DNA of 64,000 nt from Natrinema halophilum (GCF_013402815.2 NZ_CP058601.1:4030001-4094000); one strand, 5' to 3'; shown: positions 34,132 to 43,364, counted from the stretch's first letter. The notes: a model not told the origin generated them from the sequence alone. Numbers and translations are program-made.

Positions 34132-34920
34132 TTACGCTTCGTCGTATTCGGCCAGCCACTCGTCGACGGACGACTGAAGTGCGCCCGTCGTCGTGCCGAT
34201 GTTCAGTAGTTGGTAGCCGTTTTCGGCCTTCTCGTTGACGTCGTCCATACCGAATCCGAGCCCGCCGACGGGGACGTCCGCGTCGACGGCGGCCGATCGA
34301 ATCGTTTCGACAGCTTCCTCGACCTCAGGATGGTCGAACTCGCCTGGATGGCCCAGCGAAACCGAAAGGTCGAGCGGCCCGATGAAGACGAATCCGAGTT
34401 CTGACACCTCGAGAATCGCGTCGAGGTCGTCGAGTGCGTCTCTGGTCTCGACGGTGACGCCGACGACGACTGACTCGTCTTCGCTCGTCACGTAGTCGTC
34501 GCTCAGACCCCAGCGGCCCGCTCGTGGGGACGCCATACCGCGCCGTCCCGGTTCCCCCTCGTACTCGAACCGACCGGCTCGTACCGCGGCCCGGAGTTCC
34601 TCGGCGCTGCCGACCCGCGGAAGGAACACGTTCCGAACGCCGACGTCGAGTGCCTTCCGGACCACCGTCGGATCGCTGTCCGGGACGCGCACCAGCAATT
34701 CGGTGGTAGTGCTGTCCACTGCACGGAGAAGTTCCTCCAGTCGACCGGCATCCCACGGGCTCGGCCCGCCGTGTTCGAGGTCGATCCAGACGAAATCGAC
34801 GCCCATCGTGGCGTAGAGTTCGACGACGGTCGGACTGTACGTGGTATCGAGGATGCCGAGTGAAACCTCGCCGGCCTCGAGCGACTCGCGGATCGCGTTC
34901 CCTCGTGGACTGTGACCCAT
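34132..34920 (-). CDS. HpcH/HpaI-family aldolase
   Basis: A 262-residue TIM-barrel enzyme, metal-dependent class II aldolase of 2-oxo-acid type. GVDFVWIDLEHGGPSPWDA is the signature with the catalytic histidine region, LLVRVPDSDPTVVRKALDVG binds the phosphate-like part, VGVTVETRDALDD carries the metal-binding glutamate, and FVFIGPLDLSVSLGHPG the aspartate. It cleaves 4-hydroxy-2-oxo acids to pyruvate and an aldehyde in the known members. It is convergent with the OYE gene. Confidence 0.92.
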   Translation of the reverse strand: MGHSPRGNAIRESLEAGEVSLGILDTTYSPTVVELYATMGVDFVWIDLEHGGPSPWDAGRLEELLRAVDSTTTELLVRVPDSDPTVVRKALDVGVRNVFLPRVGSAEELRAAVRAGRFEYEGEPGRRGMASPRAGRWGLSDDYVTSEDESVVVGVTVETRDALDDLDAILEVSELGFVFIGPLDLSVSLGHPGEFDHPEVEEAVETIRSAAVDADVPVGGLGFGMDDVNEKAENGYQLLNIGTTTGALQSSVDEWLAEYDEA

Positions 34921-34998
34921 GCCCTGCGTACCACGGCTACCACTAAAACCGCGTGTCCGTCCGTCGCTACCGGTGACGTTCTTCGACTCGAGGGCGTC

Positions 34999-35610
34999 TT
35001 ACGTGTCTTTCCATTTGATCGAACACCCGCGAGACGGCTGCCACTCGAGGCCGACGTCCTCTCCCGCGAGGACGGCTTCGATCGCTTCGCGGATGTGATA
35101 CCGGGTCGGCTCGTCGTCCGGATTGAGGGCGTCGTCGAGTCGACCCTGATAAACCAGCCGGAACTCCCCGTCTGCGTCACCCGACTCCGTTGCTCGACCC
35201 TCTGGGTCGCGTTGCGACGTCCGCCGTTCGAAGAGGAACGGGTCCGGCGTACAGACCGCACCGTACGCGCGGGCCACGTCCTGGCTGTCGTCGCGCAGGT
35301 AGGCGTCGTAGTCTACTTTCCCCTCAGAGACGAATTCCTGCATCATTTCGAACGAATCCTCGGGATATGCTTCGGCGTCGTTTGGGTTGATACCGACGAC
35401 CGCTACGTCGTCGTACTCTGTGGCAAGTTCGTTCAACAGATCGAACTTCGCCTGCGCGTACGGACAATGGTTGCACGTAAAGACGAGTAACAGCGCTTCG
35501 GCGTCCGCGAACGATTCGAGCGAATAGGTATCTCCGTCAACACCCTCGAGTTCGAAGTCGGGTGGGGTATCGCCGGCTTCGAGTTCCGAGTCTGATTCCA
35601 TCGTGACCAT
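34999..35610 (-). CDS. Thioredoxin-family (redoxin) protein
   Basis: A 203-residue AhpC/TSA-like protein. LLLVFTCNHCPYAQAKFDLL has the CNHC active site, and YGAVCTPDPFLFE the cis-proline region with an additional cysteine. This group is often annotated as thioredoxin-like or peroxiredoxin and probably acts in thiol-disulfide exchange. The ATG at 35610 agrees with an AT-rich box (35634-35640) 25-30 bases upstream, so I kept it rather than the internal ATG at 35601. Confidence 0.85.
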   Translation of the reverse strand: MVTMESDSELEAGDTPPDFELEGVDGDTYSLESFADAEALLLVFTCNHCPYAQAKFDLLNELATEYDDVAVVGINPNDAEAYPEDSFEMMQEFVSEGKVDYDAYLRDDSQDVARAYGAVCTPDPFLFERRTSQRDPEGRATESGDADGEFRLVYQGRLDDALNPDDEPTRYHIREAIEAVLAGEDVGLEWQPSRGCSIKWKDT

Positions 35611-35765
35611 ACCGAAGATACCATTCGTTCGTCCTTAATCGTCACGTTCGCCACGACTGCCCGCTCGAGTCGAACGCCAGAATCGGGGATCAGATCCCGT
35701 GGAATTCGCCGCTCTGCCCCGGTTCGAGTACGATTCGATCCGACTGTTCGGATGGTTGTAACAAC

Positions 35766-35774
35766 GTATTATCC
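35766..35774 (+). promoter_or_regulatory. TATA box of the PNPOx-like gene
   Basis: GTATTATCC is centred about 28 bases before the ATG at 35798. Confidence 0.5.
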
Positions 35775-35797
35775 CTTTTCGCCTCGTCAATTGGACT

Positions 35798-36247
35798 ATG
35801 CAAGGGCTTCGCTGGCTCCAGATGACAGACGAAGAGATGGCCGAGTTCCTCGGACGGGGTGGAACGGGAGTGATCTCGTTTGCACAGGATCCAAGTGATC
35901 CACCGGTCTCGATACCGGTGTCGTATGGATTCAATCAGGATGAACAGCTGTTTTATTACCAGCTGTCGTTTCCCCGGGATAGTAGAAAGGGGGAGCTAGT
36001 CGAAAAACCCGTTTCCTTCGTCACCTACGACGAGACGGACCGTGGGTGGCAAAGCGTCATCGCAACTGGCACGCTGGAGGACCTCGAGGACAAACCGTAC
36101 GAATCCGCGACGATTCAGGGAATGTGGGCCATTCAGATTCCGAGAGTCGACATCTTCGAGCGGCCTCGAGAGGAGGTGACGTTTCGGTTCTTCAGCCTCG
36201 ATCCCGAAATGTTGTCGGGACGAAAGGAAGTGCCGTCTCGCTCGTGA
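35798..36247 (+). CDS. Pyridoxamine 5'-phosphate oxidase-like (split-barrel flavin) protein
   Basis: A 149-residue split-beta-barrel protein. MTDEEMAEFLGRGGTGVISF, PPVSIPVSYGF and KPVSFVTYDETDRGWQSVIA are typical of the PNPOx-like/nitroimidazole-resistance group, which bind FMN, F420 or haem. The reaction is unknown. It starts at 35798 with a leaderless promoter. Confidence 0.83.
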   Translation: MQGLRWLQMTDEEMAEFLGRGGTGVISFAQDPSDPPVSIPVSYGFNQDEQLFYYQLSFPRDSRKGELVEKPVSFVTYDETDRGWQSVIATGTLEDLEDKPYESATIQGMWAIQIPRVDIFERPREEVTFRFFSLDPEMLSGRKEVPSRS

Positions 36248-36288
36248 CCGAGAATCGCCCTCCAGTCTGGCGATTGCTCGACCCGATC

Positions 36289-36515
36289 TCAACCGCCTAA
36301 TTCTGCGATCGCAAGCAGTATACCGGGGACGACTATGAGGGCGAACCCCCCGGCGTTCAGGAGTAGTGGAACGACGAGCAATCCCATGTCGGTCGCCAGC
36401 CACAGGCCGAGCCAGCAAGGATCGCGAGTACGCCCACTAACCGGATGAGCTACACGAACGCACCCTCGAGTTCCGAGTCGGCGACTGCGTCGACGAGTTC
36501 GAGAACGTCGTCCAT
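36289..36515 (-). pseudogene. Broken gene for a small membrane protein
   Basis: From ATG 36513-36515 the frame reads MDDVLELVDAVADSELEGAF, then a TAG, then LIRLVGVLAILAGS in the same frame. The sequence continues in another frame as LWLATDMGLLVVPLLLNAGG and LIVVPGILLAIAELGG up to the stop at 36289. Together this is a plausible ~75-residue protein with two membrane segments, disrupted by one nonsense change (TGG to TAG, position ~36450) and one frameshift near 36418. I do not know the function of the family. Confidence 0.6.
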
Positions 36516-36730
36516 ATTCGGGAAGGGTTACCGTCCGAAGCCCTGTAGTATCGGCGGTGTTCGGCCGCCAGCGGCCCGTGGGACTTTCCGTCCGCAATCG
36601 ATCGAGATGAACGAAAATCATTTCGCGAACAATGTGAGCGAAACTATTCCGAAACCGCAGTTTCAGCCCCGAACGATTGCATCATCGGCTCACTAACTGA
36701 CCCAAGTAGGGACGAGCAGGCACGACTCAC

Positions 36731-36740
36731 ATATTTGTAC
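36731..36740 (+). promoter_or_regulatory. TATA box of the acidic protein gene at 36762
   Basis: ATATTTGTAC is centred about 27 bases before ATG 36762. Confidence 0.5.
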
Positions 36741-36761
36741 CCTCGGCATAATCGACGGGGT

Positions 36762-37427
36762 ATGCAAACACTCGAGGTCACCGACGAACAGTACGCGTTC
36801 ATCCAGCACCTCCGAGAGGAGATTTCGGAATCGGTCGTCGGCAAGTACGGATTCGTTCGCGAACAGGACGCCGTCCAGTTTCTGATAGACAATCTCGACG
36901 AAGACGTCGAGGTTGCCGCCGACGGAGACTTCGATTCCTCGGCGACGGATGACGTGTCCGCGTCCGTCGTCGCTGCCATCGACGACGACGCCGATCCAGA
37001 CGAATTCGAGGAGGTGTCCTACATCGAAGACGAGTCGGTCAACACTGACAGAACACCGGACGAGAACCCTGACGACCGCGAGTCAGAATCGGACGGCTCG
37101 GATGATTCAGAGGCGGACGGTTCAGCCGAAGATGGCGGCAGTGCAGACGACGAGGAGGCAACGAGCGATGCTGACGGCGACGATACCGGCACTTCCGACG
37201 ACGACGGCTCGGCCGACGACGATACCGGCACTTCCAACGACGACGGCTCAGCCGACGACGACGATATGTTAGACGAGATGATGAGCCTGCTCGAGACCTA
37301 CGACGACAAGTGGGAGGAGTCGGATTCCGCGGACTACCGGTACGCCGTCGAACTCCCCGACGGATCGACCGACCAGGTCCAGACGAAAGACGACGTGCGG
37401 GCGCTGCTGTTCAAGAACTATCGATAA
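36762..37427 (+). CDS. Highly acidic haloarchaeal protein, two conserved ends joined by a variable linker
   Basis: A 221-residue protein. The N-terminal ~50 residues (MQTLEVTDEQYAFIQHLREE, GFVREQDAVQFLIDNLDE) look like a small helical DNA- or protein-binding module. The C-terminal ~55 residues (DEMMSLLETYDDKWEE, VELPDGSTDQVQTKDDVR) form a second module. The linker between is Asp/Ser/Glu-rich with a 39-base tandem repeat (37182-37259). Function unknown. Start MQTLEV at 36762. Confidence 0.75.
   Translation: MQTLEVTDEQYAFIQHLREEISESVVGKYGFVREQDAVQFLIDNLDEDVEVAADGDFDSSATDDVSASVVAAIDDDADPDEFEEVSYIEDESVNTDRTPDENPDDRESESDGSDDSEADGSAEDGGSADDEEATSDADGDDTGTSDDDGSADDDTGTSNDDGSADDDDMLDEMMSLLETYDDKWEESDSADYRYAVELPDGSTDQVQTKDDVRALLFKNYR
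37182..37259 (+). repeat. 39-base tandem repeat in the acidic linker
   Basis: Two near-identical 39-base units, starting GATACCGGCACTTCC, encode copies of the 13-residue DTGTSDDDGSADD. The period keeps frame. Confidence 0.85.
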
Positions 37428-37571
37428 GTTGCCGACGCAGGACCGTCGAACTCGGTTCGGACTCTTCGGTTCCCGTATCGATGCGTCGCCGGGTCTTTGT
37501 TACGCGGGCAATCGTTGCTCGCTCTGGCGGGACTCTGTCGCTTACGCGAGACCGATACAAGAACGTTAGAA

Positions 37572-37577
37572 CTTTAC
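37572..37577 (+). promoter_or_regulatory. TATA box of the Lrp-type regulator
   Basis: CTTTAC is centred about 27 bases before ATG 37601; the region upstream is not coding. Confidence 0.5.
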
Positions 37578-37600
37578 TCGCGCTCGCGCTTCCAAGCGGT

Positions 37601-38086
37601 ATGAGCGAACGCGAGGTGCTCGAGTTGCTTCGTGAGAACGCGCGATACTCCGCTGCAGATATCGCGCGAATGACCGACCTCGAGGAACGAGAGGTCGAGG
37701 CAGCCATCGAGGAACTCGAGGCAGCAGGCCTCGTCCGTGGCTATCAGGCAGTCGTCGACTGGGACCGACTCGAAGACGAGCGCGTCCGGGCCGAAGTCGA
37801 GTTGAACGTCCGTCTCGACCGCGAAACGGGCTACGACGACATCGCAGAGCGCCTTGCGCGGTTCCCGCAGGTGAAAGCCCTGCGCCTGGTCAGCGGCGAC
37901 TACGACTTCGACATGGAAGTCGAGGGGGACTCTATCCGCGAGGTGTCCCAGTTTATTAGCGAAAAGGTCGCTCCCGTCCCCGAGATCACTCAGACGGTCA
38001 CCCATTACGTCATGACCTCGTACAAGGAAAACGGGATCGAACTGGGCGACGGGGAAGACGACGATCGGCTCTCGTTCTCACCCTGA
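37601..38086 (+). CDS. Lrp/AsnC-family transcriptional regulator
   Basis: A 161-residue regulator. The N-terminal winged helix has EVLELLRENARYSAADIARM and VEAAIEELEAAGLVRGYQAV; the C-terminal RAM-type ligand domain has DIAERLARFPQVKALRLVSG and FISEKVAPVPEIT. Start MSEREVLELL at 37601. An aminotransferase follows after 2 bases, so this regulator probably senses an amino acid and controls that enzyme's operon. Confidence 0.93.
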   Translation: MSEREVLELLRENARYSAADIARMTDLEEREVEAAIEELEAAGLVRGYQAVVDWDRLEDERVRAEVELNVRLDRETGYDDIAERLARFPQVKALRLVSGDYDFDMEVEGDSIREVSQFISEKVAPVPEITQTVTHYVMTSYKENGIELGDGEDDDRLSFSP

Positions 38087-38088
38087 CC

Positions 38089-39246
38089 ATGACGTTCGAA
38101 CTGTCAGACCGCGTGCAAGCGGTTCCGCCGTCGGGAATCCGACGGTTCTTCGAGATCGCCGAAGAACGCGACGAAGTCATCTCACTGGGCGTCGGGGAAC
38201 CGGACTTCGCGACGCCGTGGGCGGCCCGCGACGCCGCGATAACGTCGCTCGAGCAAGGAAAAACCTCCTACACGGCGAACAGGGGCAAGCGCGAACTCCG
38301 CGAGGCGATCGCCGATTACGTCGCCGACCGATTCGACCTGGGATACGCTCCCGACGAGGAAATCCTCGTCACCGCCGGTGCGAGCGAAGCCGTCGATCTC
38401 GCCTTCCGAGCGTTCGTCGACCCCGGTGACACGGTTGCGATCGCTCAGCCGTCGTACATTTCGTACGAACCCGGCGTGATCTTCGCCGGCGGAGACGTAT
38501 TGCCGGTCCCGACGAGAGAGGAAGACGACTTTCGGCTTACCGTCGAGGGCTTAGAGCAGGCCGGTGCGGCCGAAGCGGACGTGCTGGTCCTCTGCTATCC
38601 GAACAATCCGACGGGTGCGATCATGCCCGCCGACGACCTCGAGCCAATAGCCGAGTTCGCCTGCGAGCACGATCTGATGGTGCTCTCGGACGAAATTTAC
38701 GCGGAGCTAACGTACGACGGCGACCATACCTCGATCGCGAGTTTCGATGGGATGCGCGAACGGACCATCGTTTTCAACGGCTTCTCGAAGGCCCACGCGA
38801 TGACCGGCCTTCGACTCGGGTACGCACTCGGACCTGCCGACGCCATCGGTGCGATGAACAAGATTCACCAGTACACGATGCTCTCGGCTCCGACGACGGC
38901 ACAGTACGCCGCGATCGAAGCGCTTGACTCCTGTGCGAGCGATGTTCAGGAGATGGTAGACCAGTACGACCGTCGTCGACGGTTCGTCCTCTCGCGGTTC
39001 CGAGAGATCGGAATGGACGTCTTCGAGGCGAAAGGGGCGTTCTACTGCTTCCCCGAGGTGCCTGAGGGCTTTACAGCGGAAGAATTCGCCGAGGAAGTCC
39101 TTCGGGAACAGGGCGTCGCCGTCGTTCCGGGCGACGTCTTCGGCGAGGGCGGCGCAGGTCACCTGCGGATCTCGTACGCGACCGGCCTCGAGGACCTTCG
39201 AAACGCGTTAAACCGGATCGAGGCGTTCGTTGGGAACCGGAACTGA
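38089..39246 (+). CDS. PLP-dependent aminotransferase (class I/II)
   Basis: A 385-residue fold-type I aminotransferase. ISLGVGEPDFATPWAARDAA, YTANRGKRELREAIADYV, VLCYPNNPTGAIMP, LSDEIYAELTYD, and FNGFSKAHAMTGLRLGYA with PLP lysine K234 are present. The pattern fits aspartate/aromatic-type transaminases, but the amino acid is not determined. It is co-transcribed with the Lrp-like gene before it, an arrangement I recall as conserved in haloarchaea. Confidence 0.95.
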   Translation: MTFELSDRVQAVPPSGIRRFFEIAEERDEVISLGVGEPDFATPWAARDAAITSLEQGKTSYTANRGKRELREAIADYVADRFDLGYAPDEEILVTAGASEAVDLAFRAFVDPGDTVAIAQPSYISYEPGVIFAGGDVLPVPTREEDDFRLTVEGLEQAGAAEADVLVLCYPNNPTGAIMPADDLEPIAEFACEHDLMVLSDEIYAELTYDGDHTSIASFDGMRERTIVFNGFSKAHAMTGLRLGYALGPADAIGAMNKIHQYTMLSAPTTAQYAAIEALDSCASDVQEMVDQYDRRRRFVLSRFREIGMDVFEAKGAFYCFPEVPEGFTAEEFAEEVLREQGVAVVPGDVFGEGGAGHLRISYATGLEDLRNALNRIEAFVGNRN

Positions 39247-39340
39247 ACCGTCTTCGTCTTCGTTTTCGTCGCCGGCACCGCCGACGCTGGCGCCATGATC
39301 GATTGTCCGATGCCAATAGTCGTCTTCTCAAGGAGTCGTC

Positions 39341-39691
39341 TCAGGACTCGAGTGCTTCTTCTTCGAGCCAGGTGGTGGCCCAACACTCGATTTCGTCGAA
39401 GACCGGTGCGAGCGATTCGCCCTTGTCGGTGAGGCTGTAGAAGGTGGCGATAGGGGCGTCCTCTTCGATGCGACGTTCGACGAATCCCATCTCGCCGAGA
39501 TCGTCGAGGACGCGCGAGAGGGTGCGCGCGTTCGCGCCGGTCGATCGTTTGAGTTCGTTGAATCGTTGCTCACCGTCTAGCAGTTCGTGAAGGACTGCGA
39601 GTCGCCACCGGGACCCGATCTGCTCGAGGGAGGCGATGACAGGACAGGCATCCGCGCTTCCGTCGCGGGATTTTGTTTGTGGAGATGACAT
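39341..39691 (-). CDS. HxlR-family transcriptional regulator
   Basis: A 116-residue winged-helix protein. ACPVIASLEQIGSRWRLAVL (with the N-terminal cysteine), FNELKRSTGANARTLSRVLD and ATFYSLTDKGESLAPVFDEI are typical of HxlR. Many members sense electrophiles or redox through the cysteine in ACPV. An inverted repeat GATAAC-AGGAT-GTTATC lies at 39750-39766, about 60 bases upstream of the start, and may be an operator. Confidence 0.92.
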   Translation of the reverse strand: MSSPQTKSRDGSADACPVIASLEQIGSRWRLAVLHELLDGEQRFNELKRSTGANARTLSRVLDDLGEMGFVERRIEEDAPIATFYSLTDKGESLAPVFDEIECWATTWLEEEALES

Positions 39692-40001
39692 CGGGACGTG
39701 CTGTCGACGGCTACGTTGCGGACGGGTTTAGTAGTTCGTATCAGAACCAGATAACAGGATGTTATCTCCGGCCGGTCGCCCCGGACTCCGAGTTACAGTC
39801 AGGGCGATTCGACGGCATTCTCGCAACCGGAACGATCGTCGGCGATCGACTCACCGGCGACTCACGGCCCCACGAGGCGCTGGTGATCGACTGCAGGTCT
39901 CTCGAGTGATCCTTCGGGACCGATGGCTCCGAACCCGCTCGCAGTTCACCATGGCAAACTATCACGTCACCGGGCCACATGAGACGTCCGACCCGGTCCT
40001 T
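39692..40001. other. Divergent intergenic region between HxlR gene and PAS kinase
   Basis: About 310 bases without a recognisable gene. It holds the perfect inverted repeat GATAAC-AGGAT-GTTATC (39750-39766). A plus-strand frame ending at 39909 (SGRFDGILATGTIVGDRL) has fair composition but no family I know; it could be a gene remnant. Confidence 0.4.
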
Positions 40002-40029
40002 ATACAAGTCGATGACGTTTGACTTGTAT
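40002..40029 (+). promoter_or_regulatory. Inverted repeat spanning promoter and start of the PAS histidine kinase
   Basis: ATACAAGTC (40002-40010) and GACTTGTAT (40021-40029) are perfect inverted arms with a 10-base spacer. The left arm overlaps the TATA position (CTTATAC at 39999-40005, about 27 bases before ATG), and the right arm runs into the start codon, so a bound dimer or hairpin would block expression. Confidence 0.6.
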
Positions 40030-43000
40030 GAGCGATCGAGTCGGGGACACCGACTTGGAACTATTGGCGGGTGCAGGCGATTCCGATGCCCACCGGCGAT
40101 GTCGCGCACTGCTATCCGCTATCGATGACGGAATCGCGATCGCCGACACAGACGGTGATCTGACGGACGTAAACGAGCGAGCCGAGGATATCCTCGGGAG
40201 ACCTCGAGAAGCGCTTGTCGGTTCCTCATCCGACGATTCGCGCTGGCACCTCCTTGACCGAAACGGCGAGCGACTCGAGGCGAACGATACCCCGTTCGAT
40301 CGAATTTTCGAGCGGAAGAAGCCGATATACGACCAGACGATTGGTCTTCGCCGTCCATCCGGGGAGCGCGTCTGGCTGTCGGTCAACGGGGCACCGCGGT
40401 GGACCGGGAACGACGAATTCGACGGCGCCGTTTTCGTTTTCGAAGACGTGACCGGGAAACGAGACGTCGATATAGAACTCGAAGAAATTCTCGGACGGAT
40501 AACCGACGGCTTCTACGCCCTCGACGAGGAGTTTCGGTTCACGCACGTCAACGAACGGGCCGAGGAACTGCTCGAGTCGACCGAGGACGAACTCCTCGGA
40601 GAGAATCTGTGGGAGCAGTTCCCTGAGGCTGCCGAAATCGACGTTGTGAGGCACGCCTTCGATTCGGCGATGGAAACGCAAGAGTCCCAGAGTTACGAAC
40701 TCTACTACGCTCCACTCGACTTCTGGGTCAAGGCGACCATCTATCCCTCCCGGACCGGCGTGTCGGCGTATTTTCGAGACGTTACTGAGCGCAAGGAACG
40801 CGAATTCGAACGTGAGGGGATGTTTCGAGACTTGCAAGAAAGCGAAGAGCGGTTACGTCTCGCACTCGAGGCCGGGGAGATGGGGACGTGGGAACTCGAC
40901 CTGGAAACCGAGGAATCGCCGGTCCGGTCGCCCGAACACGACCGCATTTTCGGCTACGAGGAACCGCGGGAGGACTGGAGCTTCGAGGCCTTTCTCGATC
41001 ACGTCCATCCGGACGACCGCGAGAACGTAGAACGGAGCTTCGAGGATGCATTCGAGACGGGGACGTGGGATGTCGAGTGTCGAATCATCCGAGCAGACGG
41101 CGAGCAACGGACGATCGCGGCCAGGGGAGAATTTCATTTCGACGGCGAGGAGGACCCGGTTCGTACAGTGGGTGTGGTCCGAGATGTCACCGAACGGACG
41201 GAACGTGAACGCTATCTGGAGGAGGCGAAGGCGCAACTCGAAGCCGCGACCGAAGCCGGCGCGGTCAGTACCTGGGAGTGGCACATACCGGAGAATTCGT
41301 TCGTCACCGGGGCCTCCTTTGCTCGAACGTTCGACATCGATCCGGACGCGGCACGCAACGGGGTCCCAATCGAACGATTGCTGACGTCGATCCACGAGGA
41401 CGACCGCACCCGTGTCGAAGACCAGATCGAAGCGGCCCTCGAAACCTGTGGGGAATACGAATCCGAGTATCGAGTCTGGAACGCAAACGACGAGCCCCGG
41501 TGGGTCATCGCACGCGGACACGTCGAGTGTGACGACGATGGCAACGCCGAGCGATTCCCCGGGGCGCTTACCGACATCACGGAGCGAAAGCGAGCCGAAC
41601 TCGAACTCGAGAAACAGTCGCGGGAACTCGAGACGCTGTTTCGAGTGCTCCCCGTTGGCGTCGTCGTCGCGAACGCGGACGGCTCACTGCGCAGAGCGAA
41701 CGACACCGCCAGGGAAATCTGGGGCGGCGACGTCTTCGATGCGGAATCGGTAGAGGAGTACGAAAAGTATTCCGCGGTGTGGGCGGACTCCGGTGACCTG
41801 GTCGGACCGAGAGACTGGACGATGGCGCAGGTGCTCGAAGGCGAGGAAGTGACGGACCCGAACGTCTACCAAATCGAGACGTTCGACGACGAACGGCGAA
41901 TCATCATGGAGCACGGAATGCCGGTCCGAGACGGACGCGGCGATGTGAGCCGTGCGGTCGTTACGCTCACAGACATCACCGAACGTCGGGATTACGAACA
42001 GGCCCTCGAGGAACGCGAACGCCAGCTGTCGACGCTGATGGAAAACGTTCCGGGAATGGTCTATCGCTGTCGCAACGAACGAGGCTGGCCAATGGAATTC
42101 GTCAGCGATGCTTGCCGTGAGATCACCGGGTACACATCGGAGGCTCTGGAAACGGGGGAGGTATCCTACGGTGACGACATCATGCTGGAAGCGGATCGCG
42201 ACGAGGTGTGGGAGGACGTCCAGCAACCAACGGGCGACCGCGATACCTATTCGCTCAGTTATCGGATCGAAACCGACGACGGCGAACGCAAGTGGGTTCG
42301 ATCGTACGGCCGCCGTCTCTTCGACGACGATGAGACCGTCGTCGCCCTCGAGGGAATACTCTCCGACATCAGCGAGCGAAAACGTCTGGAGACCGAACTC
42401 AAAGAGTCGAACCGCCGACTCGAGCAATTTGCTTACGCCGCTTCCCACGACTTACAAGAGCCGCTTCGTATGATTACGAGCTATCTGCAGTTGCTCGAGA
42501 CGCGATACGGTGACACGTTCGACGAGGACGGCCAGGAATTTCTCGACTATGCCGTCGACGGAGCCGAACGGATGCGCGAGATGATCGATGCACTGCTTAC
42601 GTACTCGCGTGTCGACACGCGCGGTGATCCGTTCGAACCGGTCGATTTAGACGCCGTGCTCGACGACGTCCGGGAGGATCTGCAGATGCGAATCGACGAA
42701 AGCGACGCTTACATCTCGTCAGGTTCCCTTCCTCGAGTGGCGGGCGACGTCAGCCAGTTGCGTCAGGTCTTTCAGAACCTCCTGCGAAATGCGATCGAAT
42801 ACAGCGGCGATGAACCACCGCGGATCGACGTCACCGCCGAGCGGGACGGCACCGACTGGATCGTCTCGGTCCGCGACGAGGGAGTCGGAATCGATTCGGA
42901 CGACACGGATCGTATTTTCGAGGTGTTTCAGCGGCTGCATACGCACGAGGAACATCCCGGTACCGGCATCGGACTCGCGCTCTGCCGACGCATCGTCGAT

Positions 43001-43081
43001 CGTCACGGCGGTGAGATCTGGGTCGACACGGAACCGGGCGACGGTGCGACGTTCTCGTTTACGCTGCCCGCCGACACGTGA
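40028..43081 (+). CDS. Multi-PAS sensor histidine kinase
   Basis: A 1017-residue soluble kinase with no membrane segment. Six PAS units, each closed by a PAC motif such as FEDVTGKRD, YFRDVTERKE, VVRDVTERTE, ALTDITERKR, LTDITERRD and LSDISERKR, fill residues ~20-790. HisKA has H807 in YAASHDLQEPLRM. The ATPase domain has NLLRNAIEYSG (N box), VRDEGVGID (G1) and GTGIGLALCRRIV (G2). No response regulator or HTH is adjacent. It probably senses light, redox or small ligands inside the cell; the signal cannot be determined. The ATG at 40028 lies within an inverted repeat. Confidence 0.95.
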   Translation: MSDRVGDTDLELLAGAGDSDAHRRCRALLSAIDDGIAIADTDGDLTDVNERAEDILGRPREALVGSSSDDSRWHLLDRNGERLEANDTPFDRIFERKKPIYDQTIGLRRPSGERVWLSVNGAPRWTGNDEFDGAVFVFEDVTGKRDVDIELEEILGRITDGFYALDEEFRFTHVNERAEELLESTEDELLGENLWEQFPEAAEIDVVRHAFDSAMETQESQSYELYYAPLDFWVKATIYPSRTGVSAYFRDVTERKEREFEREGMFRDLQESEERLRLALEAGEMGTWELDLETEESPVRSPEHDRIFGYEEPREDWSFEAFLDHVHPDDRENVERSFEDAFETGTWDVECRIIRADGEQRTIAARGEFHFDGEEDPVRTVGVVRDVTERTERERYLEEAKAQLEAATEAGAVSTWEWHIPENSFVTGASFARTFDIDPDAARNGVPIERLLTSIHEDDRTRVEDQIEAALETCGEYESEYRVWNANDEPRWVIARGHVECDDDGNAERFPGALTDITERKRAELELEKQSRELETLFRVLPVGVVVANADGSLRRANDTAREIWGGDVFDAESVEEYEKYSAVWADSGDLVGPRDWTMAQVLEGEEVTDPNVYQIETFDDERRIIMEHGMPVRDGRGDVSRAVVTLTDITERRDYEQALEERERQLSTLMENVPGMVYRCRNERGWPMEFVSDACREITGYTSEALETGEVSYGDDIMLEADRDEVWEDVQQPTGDRDTYSLSYRIETDDGERKWVRSYGRRLFDDDETVVALEGILSDISERKRLETELKESNRRLEQFAYAASHDLQEPLRMITSYLQLLETRYGDTFDEDGQEFLDYAVDGAERMREMIDALLTYSRVDTRGDPFEPVDLDAVLDDVREDLQMRIDESDAYISSGSLPRVAGDVSQLRQVFQNLLRNAIEYSGDEPPRIDVTAERDGTDWIVSVRDEGVGIDSDDTDRIFEVFQRLHTHEEHPGTGIGLALCRRIVDRHGGEIWVDTEPGDGATFSFTLPADT

Positions 43082-43240
43082 GGGAACTGTCCAGGGCATA
43101 CCCGGATTCGCTTCGGCACTCTTCGTCCCCACAACGGTTCCCCTTCAGACGGTCTGAGGAGAGGTACGAGTAACGAAGGGATGCGTTAGATCCGACCACC
43201 GTCGGCGCAGTTCTCACTGGTCACGAACGCTCGCCGCATC

Positions 43241-43364
43241 GCTCTCGATCCGTCTCTTCGCTCTCGATCCGTCTCTTCGCTCTCGATCCGTCTCTTCGCT
43301 CTCGGTCCGTCTCTTCGCTCTCGGTCCGTCTCATCGCTCTCGGCCCGTCTCTTCGCTCTCGAGC
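43241..43364. repeat. 19-base minisatellite (six units and a partial)
   Basis: Six units of GCTCTCGATCCGTCTCTTC or close variants at 43241-43354, then a partial unit. Units 4-6 differ by one or two bases. The period of 19 is not a multiple of three, so a reading frame passing through rotates. The last units overlap the 3' end of the SRPBCC gene. Confidence 0.9.
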
